A stretch of 7,296 bases of DNA from Alkaliphilus sp. (GTDB lineage Bacteria > Bacillota > Clostridia > Peptostreptococcales > Thermotaleaceae), in assembly GCA_018335765.1 (NCBI GenBank), contig JAGXRU010000263.1:1-7296 (forward strand), given 5' to 3'. The notes under the pieces were generated by a model. It was given only the letters and a program-made list of their open reading frames with translations, made no database searches and was not told the origin of the DNA. Positions 1 through 5,294 of this stretch are shown piece by piece (the first letter of the stretch is position 1; each line of letters starts with the position of its first letter). A program made the position numbers and the translations under genes.

Positions 1-637
1 TAAAAAACGATTTTTCCAAGCCCTCTTTCAATATTTCTTTATCAGATACGGCGGCAAAGGGTATCAGCAGTGCCATAAGTAAAAAAACAATGATCAATCC
101 TTTAAAAGTTCCTAAAATTGCTCCTCCCAATTGGTTGAATCCATTTATAACCGGAAGCTTCGCAACTCGATTTAATGTGTGGGCAACAATAGTTAGTAAG
201 ATCTTTACCATCATAAAAATGACAAAAAAGCTTAGAAAATCGATGAACAATTTTGCCATTATACCCGCCATGTAATGATAAAAACCCTCCACCACCTTTG
301 TTCCATAATCTATAGCTACTGTTGTGGGTAAAAATTCCTCCAACACTTTAGGCAATCTGATTATTTCAAAAATATTTCTACCGTCAGGGTTCCCCCCTAA
401 AAACGCAGATTCATAATCAGCATTCTCTAATTTTGTGCTCAAATATAATTGTATTTTAGACAAAAAGTTCGTTTTATCTATAATGTAGGCTGTTAAAACC
501 TGATAGTAGGTTTTAGCTGCAAACCAAGCTGCAACAAAACCCAAAAGTTGAAACAAAGAAAGAACTAGGCCCCTTTTCCAGCCACTAATGCCATTGACTA
601 TTAAAATAACTGTCAATGTCACATCCATCCAACCCAT
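1..637 (-). CDS. CvpA family membrane protein (C-terminus beyond window)
   Basis: Open frame of 212 codons from an ATG at 637 with no stop before the left edge, so the C-terminus is missing. It looks like a CvpA-family integral membrane protein. The family is named after colicin V production in E. coli, and its biochemical role in Firmicutes is not settled. Visible traits are an N-terminal helix, then N15-G16...G19-W20-K21-R22-G23-L24 leading into a second hydrophobic segment (about 24-42); a soluble loop (about 55-120); a third segment (about 128-152); and the family-typical stretch L161-P162-V163-I164-N165 with G171-G172...G176 and K179-G180, leading into a fourth segment (about 170-196). 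Its start lies 13 bases after the stop of the beta-propeller gene, and the ribosome binding site CAGGAGGAAC fills that gap, so the two are almost certainly co-transcribed and perhaps translationally coupled. Family call is confident; function is not. Confidence 0.85.
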   Translation of the reverse strand, partial: MGWMDVTLTVILIVNGISGWKRGLVLSLFQLLGFVAAWFAAKTYYQVLTAYIIDKTNFLSKIQLYLSTKLENADYESAFLGGNPDGRNIFEIIRLPKVLEEFLPTTVAIDYGTKVVEGFYHYMAGIMAKLFIDFLSFFVIFMMVKILLTIVAHTLNRVAKLPVINGFNQLGGAILGTFKGLIIVFLLMALLIPFAAVSDKEILKEGLEKSFF

Positions 638-650
638 AATGTTCCTCCTG

Positions 651-1781
651 TCACTGCAATTTAATGATTTCTATCTTTTCTTTAGCTATCACCATCAATT
701 GTTGCTCCGAGATAAATTCAATCCCCTCAATGTCATTATTTATCTTTTTTTCGACTAGTTTATTTGATTCGCTATCTATATAATATAGGGTTCTATTTCC
801 AGCCGCAACAACTTTGCTTCCCATGGAATCCATGGCTTTGATACTATCTTTTATCTGAGCTTCATAAACAATGGAGCCGTCTTTCGCTATAATCATAATT
901 GTATTCTCTGTATTTACAACGGATTTCCTTTCATTGACCAGATTAAGTGCCAGTAGGTTTTCGTTATTCCAAGAAAGTTTATTAATGGAGTGAGGAATGC
1001 TTTTGGACCATAATAACCCCTTTTCTTTATCAAAACATACAACCTGATCAGTTCCAACAGCTATCAAGTTGTTTTCAATATCATAAAACAGCTTGCTCAT
1101 TATTTCATTATCATATTTATTGCCACCCAACAGCCTGCCAGTCATGGAATATAATACAACATTAGTTTCAATCTTATTATTTTCAACGCTCAGTATCGAT
1201 GCCGCCATCATTTCTCCATCTTCGCTGATGTTTATAGCCATAATAGCACTCTCATTTATTTCTACTTTGCCTGTAGCTTTTCCTAATTCATCAAAAATAT
1301 TTATAATCCCTCCAGCTTGTCCATCCTGTATAACCACAGCCGATTTGCCCTGCAAATTATTCGCGAAATCAGCTATAGGACTATCAATATTCACAGTCCA
1401 AAGCACTTCACCTTGACTATTCATGGCGTTAATTAATCCGGTTTCTCGATCGGCCAAAATTAGCATGTCTTTACTGTTTTTCAACAAAGGACTTTGAATT
1501 TTTTGTTCCCTGCTCCACAGCTCTTGTCCATTTATATCATATGCTCTAATACGGTTGTCATTATATACAACAACATTGCCCTGAAAAGCAATGGCAAGCT
1601 GCGGGTTGTTTTCATCCTCATTTCTTTCTATGGATATGGTAGATATCCTTTGAAAGTTAGAATCGCTAAGCCCCATCATATCCTTACTTGTTTGATAAGC
1701 CTTGTATCCTCCCCATAGAAGTAGGGAAAGCCCTATAATCATTACCACCGTAAAGCGTATAGGCTTTATTACCCTTAGCAT
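651..1781 (-). CDS. Membrane-anchored beta-propeller protein, DUF5711/PQQ-like
   Basis: A 376-residue protein with a basic N-terminus (R3, K6, R9), one transmembrane helix (about 10-27) and a long domain that should lie outside the membrane. That domain carries about seven blade-like repeats of the form hydrophobic-D-x-x-G-x-x-x-W, near residues 77-92, 117-130, 160-174, 208-220, 247-261, 295-309 and 331-345, as in PQQ-like/WD-like beta-propellers. I recognise the architecture as that annotated DUF5711 in Clostridia, from memory. No catalytic motif is visible, so a scaffold or binding role in the envelope is the most that can be inferred. The frame can be extended upstream to 1847, but ATG 1781 has AGGAGGG five bases ahead and begins right before the signal-anchor; the extra 22 residues are basic and unsupported. 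It sits 13 bases ahead of the CvpA gene, suggesting a joint envelope function. Confidence 0.8.
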   Translation of the reverse strand: MLRVIKPIRFTVVMIIGLSLLLWGGYKAYQTSKDMMGLSDSNFQRISTISIERNEDENNPQLAIAFQGNVVVYNDNRIRAYDINGQELWSREQKIQSPLLKNSKDMLILADRETGLINAMNSQGEVLWTVNIDSPIADFANNLQGKSAVVIQDGQAGGIINIFDELGKATGKVEINESAIMAINISEDGEMMAASILSVENNKIETNVVLYSMTGRLLGGNKYDNEIMSKLFYDIENNLIAVGTDQVVCFDKEKGLLWSKSIPHSINKLSWNNENLLALNLVNERKSVVNTENTIMIIAKDGSIVYEAQIKDSIKAMDSMGSKVVAAGNRTLYYIDSESNKLVEKKINNDIEGIEFISEQQLMVIAKEKIEIIKLQ

Positions 1782-1786
1782 TGTAT

Positions 1787-1793
1787 CCCTCCT
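1787..1793 (-). promoter_or_regulatory. Ribosome binding site deciding the beta-propeller start
   Basis: AGGAGGG on the minus strand, five bases before ATG 1781. The upstream in-frame ATG at 1847 has nothing comparable, so 1781 is taken as the start. Confidence 0.85.
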
Positions 1794-1819
1794 ATGAACA
1801 AATCTTAGCTTTTTCGGTT

Positions 1820-1897
1820 TCAATTTATATTGTCTGCATAAATACATGATTTATATGAAGAACAACATATACCTTCATTTCCACATATCAAATCCAT
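1820..1897 (-). CDS. Possible 25-residue cysteine-rich peptide
   Basis: A short frame, ATG 1897 to TGA 1820, with four cysteines (residues 5, 11, 12 and 18) in the symmetrical spacing C-x5-C-C-x5-C. It starts 23 bases after the phosphatase stop and ends 38 bases before the beta-propeller ATG, so it would be the second cistron of the operon. The candidate ribosome binding site is GGAG ten bases ahead (sequence CTGGAGAACAGGAAAA before the ATG), which is loose. The cysteine pattern could bind a metal or form disulfides. I do not recognise a family, and an ORF this short could be chance; codons are ordinary for the region. Confidence 0.35.
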   Translation of the reverse strand: MDLICGNEGICCSSYKSCIYADNIN

Positions 1898-1920
1898 TTT
1901 TCCTGTTCTCCAGGGTGTAA

Positions 1921-3039
1921 TTATAGTATTTCTCCCGCCATGATAGCCATATCATCCTTCACGTTTCCTCTGGTAAAATTTGTTACGTGCTGCATTATTA
2001 TCTTAATCAATTGTTGAATATCTTTTTTTTTGTGTTCTTTACATATTTGAAGCACTCTATCACTTGCAAAAAATCCTTCTTCTAAGCTAAATGCCTCGCC
2101 AATGCCATCGGTATAAAATACAATTTTATCTCCCTTGCTCAAGCTTATGCTTTGCTTGTCATACTCTACATCATCAAAGAGCGTAAAAATTGGATACCCA
2201 GACAGTTCTAACTCCACCACCTGTCCATCTAACCCTATTAATATGGGCAAACAATTATGACCGGCGTTTGAATAGGAAAACAGATTATTCGTTTTGTTAT
2301 ATACACCATAAAATATAGTTATATAATATTGGTCATCTATATTTAGTTCGCGATATCTATGATACAGCTGTTTCAGAGTTACCTCTGGATGAATGGCATC
2401 ATTTCCAATATTTTTTAATGTCTGTCTAATAAACATTGTCATCATGGAAGAAGTGACACCATGCCCCGATACATCAGCTATATACATCCCTATGTTTTCA
2501 TCATCTATTTCAATTACATCAAAAACATCTCCGCCTAGTATTTCACTCGGTACATATATGGATTCAATCTTTAGTGTATTGTATACTTTGTTTTCAGGCA
2601 ATATTTTATGTTGCAGTTGTTTCGCAATATTTAGGTCGTGTTTCATTTTTCTGTTCTGCTCAAAAGTTAAAGTTTCCAATGATCTTGCCTCTGTAATGTC
2701 TCTAAAAACCTCTACTGAGCAATATATTCTGTTGTTCTTATTTTTGATCGGCGAACTTATTACGGAATAAATTCTCTGATTCACAACCTCTTCCTTAACT
2801 AAAGGTCTATCTTCTATCAAGGTTCTACTAGAAATACAATTACTGCAAGGACTGTTCCTTCCTAGAGATAAATAACATTCAAATCCAATATTATTTCCAA
2901 CCGCTTTTTTCATTGGATCATTCATATAGATCACCCTGTTAGACAGATCCACTACCCTAACCCAGTCCTCCATGCCAGATAGAATGTCTTGATAAATTTC
3001 TTGCTGTTTTATTCTCTTTTTATTGAATTTTTCAGTCAT
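1921..3039 (-). CDS. PAS domain-containing PP2C/SpoIIE-type serine phosphatase
   Basis: A 372-residue soluble signalling protein. An N-terminal PAS-type domain (about 18-117) ends in the PAS-typical FRDITEAR (112-119) and holds cysteines C55, C65 and C68, the last two as PCSNC. A helical linker (about 118-150, with LNIAKQLQHKILP) joins it to a PP2C-like phosphatase of the SpoIIE/RsbU class. Metal-binding motifs are intact: GGD (D171), ADVSGHG (D189), SNAGHN (257-262), YTDG (D311) and DDMAI (D362/D363). Relatives dephosphorylate an anti-sigma-factor antagonist in partner-switching pathways; no such partner lies in this window, so the substrate is unknown. The PAS domain presumably senses a signal, and the cysteines suggest redox or a metal centre (inference). 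The ATG at 3039 follows GAGGGG by seven bases. A SigH-like promoter lies about 30 bases upstream. It is probably the first gene of the operon ending in cvpA. Confidence 0.92.
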   Translation of the reverse strand: MTEKFNKKRIKQQEIYQDILSGMEDWVRVVDLSNRVIYMNDPMKKAVGNNIGFECYLSLGRNSPCSNCISSRTLIEDRPLVKEEVVNQRIYSVISSPIKNKNNRIYCSVEVFRDITEARSLETLTFEQNRKMKHDLNIAKQLQHKILPENKVYNTLKIESIYVPSEILGGDVFDVIEIDDENIGMYIADVSGHGVTSSMMTMFIRQTLKNIGNDAIHPEVTLKQLYHRYRELNIDDQYYITIFYGVYNKTNNLFSYSNAGHNCLPILIGLDGQVVELELSGYPIFTLFDDVEYDKQSISLSKGDKIVFYTDGIGEAFSLEEGFFASDRVLQICKEHKKKDIQQLIKIIMQHVTNFTRGNVKDDMAIMAGEIL

Positions 3040-3068
3040 AGTAATCCCCTCAAAGTCTTATTAAGGTA

Positions 3069-3097
3069 ATATTCTCTTTAATCCGTCCAATTCCTTT
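3069..3097 (-). promoter_or_regulatory. SigH-like promoter of the PAS-PP2C operon
   Basis: On the minus strand AAAGGAATT (3097-3089) is followed after 11 bases by AGAGAATAT (3077-3069). This matches the Bacillus SigH consensus (RnAGGAwWW, then RnnGAATww) in both boxes; from AGGAATT to GAAT the gap is 14 bases, which to my memory equals the spoVG promoter. Transcription would begin near 3061, giving a leader of about 20 bases that holds the GAGGGG ribosome binding site. No comparable SigA promoter is evident here. Confidence 0.55.
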
Positions 3098-3171
3098 TCT
3101 TCAAAAAAGTTTGATTGCGACACCAACGATTTTACCACATTCACCTGCAAAGAACAGATGATTAATGCAAA

Positions 3172-3194
3172 AGAGAACCTATAATCGGTTCTCT
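3172..3194 (-). terminator. Terminator-like hairpin at the exchanger stop codon
   Basis: Perfect 8-bp stem, AGAGAACC / GGTTCTCT, with a 7-base loop, followed on the minus strand by TTT before GCATTAATC. The stem begins within the TAG stop (3195-3193) of the exchanger gene. The U-tract is short, so termination may be partial. It separates the exchanger from the PAS-PP2C operon, which then needs its own promoter. Confidence 0.65.
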
Positions 3195-4146
3195 AATTTC
3201 TGAATATAATATAGGTCGTATAAACGACATAACTTAAGATCAGTATTATTCCTTCCATTCTTGTTATTTTATGTTGGGTTCTGGAGAATATCCACATCAT
3301 TATTGTAAATGCGATCATAATAAAGGCATCAATAAATATTTTGCTTTCCACAGGTATCGGAGATATCAGTGATGCAACTCCCAATACAAATAGTATATTA
3401 AATATATTGCTTCCGACAATATTTCCCACAGCTATCTCGCTTTCCTTCTTCATAGCCGCGGTAACAGAGGTGATTAACTCAGGCAGTGATGTCCCCCCTG
3501 CAACGATTGTCAACCCTATCAAGGTCTCACTCATTCCTAAGGAATTGGCTATGGTTATACTGCTTTCTACCACTAGGTCTCCCCCAATAATAATTGCTGT
3601 CAAGCCTCCCAAGGTAGAAAGAACATTTTTCCCTACTGGTATGGATCTGTCATTTTTTTCTTCCTCGGTCTTCTCTCTGCTATGCATAGCTACTTCAAAC
3701 AAATAAAATAAAAAGATTGCAAAAAAACATAAAAACACAAGCCCATCAGTTTTAGTCAATAAGTTTTCATAGTGATTGCTAAGAGATACATCTTGTATCA
3801 GGATAAAAAGTAATATGCTTGACAATAATGCAAAAGGTATTTCTTTTTTAACTGTTTCTCTTTCAACAGCCAATGGAAAAATCAGTGCCGTAATTCCAAT
3901 AATGAGAGTGATATTAAATATATTGCTTCCAACGATATTTCCCAAAGCTATACCACTGCTGCCATCTATCGCTGCTTTTATGCTTACGGCAGCCTCAGGA
4001 GCACTGGTGCCAAAGGCAACGATAGTCAGTCCAATCAGTATTGGAGGTAATCTTAATATTTTTGCAATACCCGAAGCCCCTTCAACAAAATAATCAGCCC
4101 CTTTAATAAGGGCAGCAAAGCCTAGTATTAATATCAGATAAGCCAT
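3193..4146 (-). CDS. CaCA-family Na+/Ca2+ (cation) exchanger, YrbG-like
   Basis: A 317-residue polytopic membrane protein of the Ca2+:cation antiporter family, closest in pattern to bacterial YrbG-type and archaeal NCX-type exchangers; it presumably uses an inward ion gradient to expel Ca2+ or a related cation. It has the two inverted alpha repeats that define the family: GTSAPE (46-51) with GNIVGSNIFN (69-78), and GTSLPE (218-223) with GNIVGSNIFN (241-250). E51 and E223 are the expected ion-binding carboxylates. Both repeats end in Asn (N78, N250); from memory the archaeal NCX_Mj has Asp at the second site, so ion preference may differ. A charged cytoplasmic loop (about 154-170) links the halves. 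ATG 4146 follows GGGAGGAA closely. The gene has its own promoter and a long structured leader, pointing to post-initiation control. Length is normal for the family. Confidence 0.93.
   Translation of the reverse strand: MAYLILILGFAALIKGADYFVEGASGIAKILRLPPILIGLTIVAFGTSAPEAAVSIKAAIDGSSGIALGNIVGSNIFNITLIIGITALIFPLAVERETVKKEIPFALLSSILLFILIQDVSLSNHYENLLTKTDGLVFLCFFAIFLFYLFEVAMHSREKTEEEKNDRSIPVGKNVLSTLGGLTAIIIGGDLVVESSITIANSLGMSETLIGLTIVAGGTSLPELITSVTAAMKKESEIAVGNIVGSNIFNILFVLGVASLISPIPVESKIFIDAFIMIAFTIMMWIFSRTQHKITRMEGIILILSYVVYTTYIIFRN
3395..3435. repeat. Copy 1 of internal 41-base repeat (alpha-2 of the exchanger)
   Basis: Shares 38 of 41 bases with 3911-3951. Both encode the GNIVGSNIFNI core of an alpha repeat. 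The copies are 516 bases (172 codons) apart, in frame. Confidence 0.85.
3911..3951. repeat. Copy 2 of internal 41-base repeat (alpha-1 of the exchanger)
   Basis: Partner of 3395-3435, with three mismatches over 41 bases. Elsewhere the two halves of the protein are far more diverged. Confidence 0.85.
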
Positions 4147-4181
4147 GTCATTCCTCCCGATTTATTAACGAAATAGAAAAT

Positions 4182-4207
4182 GTACCTACTTCTAAGAATA
4201 TAGTTAC
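4182..4207 (-). promoter_or_regulatory. Weak leader hairpin overlapping the P1 stem
   Basis: Minus-strand GTAaCTA...TTC-TTA-GAA...TAGgTAC can form an imperfect AT-rich hairpin followed by ATTTTCTATTT. Its first bases are the last bases of P1, so the two would compete. It could be part of an expression platform, but with nine pairs and internal mismatches it may be meaningless. Confidence 0.2.
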
Positions 4208-4298
4208 CAAAACCTGCAAGAATATGTAGCTACCGCCCTTTTGACGATATTTTACGGCAGCTCGGGACAGTTTGTGCATCTATCCCCAAGATTTTGGT
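4206..4298 (-). ncRNA. Structured leader RNA of the exchanger: candidate riboswitch
   Basis: Read on the minus strand, this 93-base segment can fold as a three-way junction. P1 pairs ACCAAAATCT (4298-4289) with AGGTTTTGGT (4215-4206), ten pairs with one U-G. P2 pairs GGGgATAG (4287-4280) with CTGTCCC (4270-4264), seven pairs with one bulge and a 9-base loop. P3 pairs AGCTGCCG (4262-4255) with CGGTAGCT (4235-4228), eight pairs with a 19-base loop. P2 and P3 each contain a wobble pair that would be an A-C mismatch in a plus-strand transcript, which argues for RNA made in the exchanger's direction. It lies between a promoter (4328-4356) and the exchanger start, about 60 bases before the ATG. I could not match it to a riboswitch class I know. 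A cation ligand would fit the gene, but that is inference. Confidence 0.5.
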
Positions 4299-4327
4299 GA
4301 TTCTAACTTATTATTAGCTTTTGAATT

Positions 4328-4356
4328 ATTTTATAAGCTTTTTGGTTTTTTTGCAA
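4328..4356 (-). promoter_or_regulatory. Probable promoter of the exchanger leader
   Basis: Minus-strand TTGCAA (4356-4351), a 17-base A-rich spacer, then TAAAAT (4333-4328) embedded in TATAAAAT. Transcription would begin near 4320, giving a leader of about 170 bases that includes the whole three-way junction. Confidence 0.5.
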
Positions 4357-4369
4357 CCCTTTTATTCAA

Positions 4370-4400
4370 AAACATAAATTGACGAACTCAATTTATGTTT
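4370..4400. promoter_or_regulatory. Perfect inverted repeat over the plsC -35 box: likely operator
   Basis: Arms AAACATAAATTGA (4370-4382) and TCAATTTATGTTT (4388-4400) are perfect 13-bp inverted repeats around the 5-base spacer CGAAC. The -35 hexamer TTGACG (4379-4384) lies inside it and the -10 box begins three bases after it. A dimeric repressor of TetR, MarR or similar type bound here would block RNA polymerase. There is no upstream plus-strand gene that would need a terminator at this place. The cognate regulator cannot be named from the sequence. Confidence 0.65.
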
Positions 4401-4408
4401 GGTATGAT
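4379..4408 (+). promoter_or_regulatory. SigA-type promoter of plsC
   Basis: TTGACG (4379-4384), 18-base spacer, then TATGAT (4403-4408) preceded by TG plus one base (extended -10). Transcription should begin near 4415, about 10 bases ahead of the ribosome binding site. The match is close to consensus. Confidence 0.75.
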
Positions 4409-4422
4409 GAATTTAGTCAATC

Positions 4423-4431
4423 AAAGGAGGT
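4423..4431 (+). promoter_or_regulatory. Ribosome binding site deciding the plsC start
   Basis: AAAGGAGGT, with eight bases between GGAGG and GTG 4439. The upstream in-frame TTG at 4379 is the promoter -35 box itself and cannot be the start of a transcript from that promoter. Confidence 0.85.
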
Positions 4432-4438
4432 CATTCTT

Positions 4439-5149
4439 GTGTTTAGACTATTATATTTAGTAATATATTTGAAAGCAAACCTTTTATATCTTCTTCCTTC
4501 TCTATGGAAAGCGAAACGTCTTGAAGCTCAGGGCAGATCAGACGAGTTCTATGATTATATTTTTAAAATCTGCTATAATTTTGGAAATGGATTAATAAAA
4601 TGTACCGGTTCCACTGTCGATGTATCGGGTACGGAAAAAATCCCAGACGGATCGGTTTTATTTGTATGTAATCATCAAAGTTTTTTTGATATCCCCTTAA
4701 TGTTGGGTACCATTAATAAGCCCAAAAGCTTTATCGCTAAAATAGAAACAATGAATATACCACTCATAAGCTCATGGATGAAGTTAGGGAAATGCGTCTT
4801 CATAGACCGTGACGATGCCCGTCAATCCTTAAAGGCAATTAATGAGGGTATAGAGATATTAAAAAGTGGTCATTCAATGGTAGTGTTTCCAGAAGGAACC
4901 AGAAGCAAAAGTTCAGAGATGCTGGAATTTAAGAAGGGTAGTCTGCGTTTAGCCACAAGATCAGGAGTACCAATCGTCCCAATTACCATCAGCGGTTCAT
5001 ACAAAATTTTCGAGGCAAATAATGTAAAAATAAAGCCTGCCCATGTAAAAATCACTGTATCAGAACCCATATTTACAAACAATCTGACCAAGGAAGAAGA
5101 AAGTCAACTGTCAGACAGAGTCCATAAAATAATTAAAGATAATTTGTGA
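4439..5149 (+). CDS. plsC: 1-acyl-sn-glycerol-3-phosphate acyltransferase (PlsC type)
   Basis: A 236-residue membrane-associated acyltransferase of the PlsC/LPLAT family, which adds the second acyl chain to lysophosphatidic acid to form phosphatidic acid for membrane lipids. The catalytic box is NHQSFFD (H79, D84). Further family blocks are FIDRDD (121-126), FPEGTRS (150-156, glycerol-phosphate binding) and VPIVPITI (177-184). A hydrophobic N-terminal segment (about 2-21) should anchor it to the inner face of the membrane. Length is normal. The GTG start is chosen for its strong ribosome binding site; the longer frame back to 4379 would translate the promoter and operator. It is a single-gene unit transcribed away from the exchanger and towards the IclR gene. 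The palindrome over its promoter suggests repression by an unidentified factor. The family contains other lysophospholipid acyltransferases, so exact substrate is inferred. Confidence 0.92.
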   Translation: MFRLLYLVIYLKANLLYLLPSLWKAKRLEAQGRSDEFYDYIFKICYNFGNGLIKCTGSTVDVSGTEKIPDGSVLFVCNHQSFFDIPLMLGTINKPKSFIAKIETMNIPLISSWMKLGKCVFIDRDDARQSLKAINEGIEILKSGHSMVVFPEGTRSKSSEMLEFKKGSLRLATRSGVPIVPITISGSYKIFEANNVKIKPAHVKITVSEPIFTNNLTKEEESQLSDRVHKIIKDNL

Positions 5150-5230
5150 AAAAATGCAACCGTAACAGCTGAACACTTCTCATTTGTTACCAAAACACCT
5201 TCTGTCAGCCATCTGCATCATGAATTGCAA

Positions 5231-5246
5231 ATACTATCTTTAGTAT
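5231..5246. other. Small AT hairpin between convergent genes
   Basis: ATACTA-TCTT-TAGTAT, six A-T-rich pairs with a 4-base loop, in the 127-base gap between plsC and the IclR gene. It has no U-tract. Nothing else that I can interpret is present in this gap apart from the hairpin at 5267-5294. Confidence 0.25.
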
Positions 5247-5266
5247 GTCAGCTTATATATTAATGC

Positions 5267-5294
5267 CTTGAGCATATTATTCCATATGCTCAAG
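5267..5294. terminator. Hairpin at the iclR 3' end, between convergent genes
   Basis: Perfect 11-bp stem CTTGAGCATAT / ATATGCTCAAG with a 6-base loop, spanning the last codons and TAA stop of the IclR-type gene. It could end or protect transcripts from both directions, but neither side has a real U-tract (minus continues GCATTAATATAT, plus continues AGACTTTTC), so it is not a textbook terminator. Confidence 0.45.

Noticed and set aside
90..275. 61-residue plus-strand frame
   Set aside because: It is antisense to the CvpA frame, which has a strong ribosome site, membrane segments and family motifs; the plus frame has none.
1093..1718. Two plus-strand frames of 107 and 74 residues
   Set aside because: They lie wholly antisense to the beta-propeller gene and lack ribosome sites or recognisable domains.
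2393..2770. 125-residue plus-strand frame
   Set aside because: Antisense to the phosphatase, whose catalytic motifs fix the coding strand.
3061..3192. In-frame continuation of 43 sense codons after the exchanger's TAG stop
   Set aside because: The exchanger is already full length, the segment holds a terminator hairpin and the SigH-like promoter, and no readthrough signal is visible.
3341..4093. Two plus-strand frames of 121 and 105 residues sharing NILLPTIFP
   Set aside because: The shared peptide is merely the antisense reading of the two alpha repeats of the exchanger.
4206..4298. Match to known metal riboswitches (yybP-ykoY manganese, NiCo)
   Set aside because: CGTCA, GGGnnGTAGC and, on the other strand, GGGACAG/GGCAGCT fragments recall these classes, but their order, spacing and stem arrangement do not fit what I remember of either.
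4870..5091. 73-residue minus-strand frame
   Set aside because: Antisense to the plsC catalytic and substrate-binding region.
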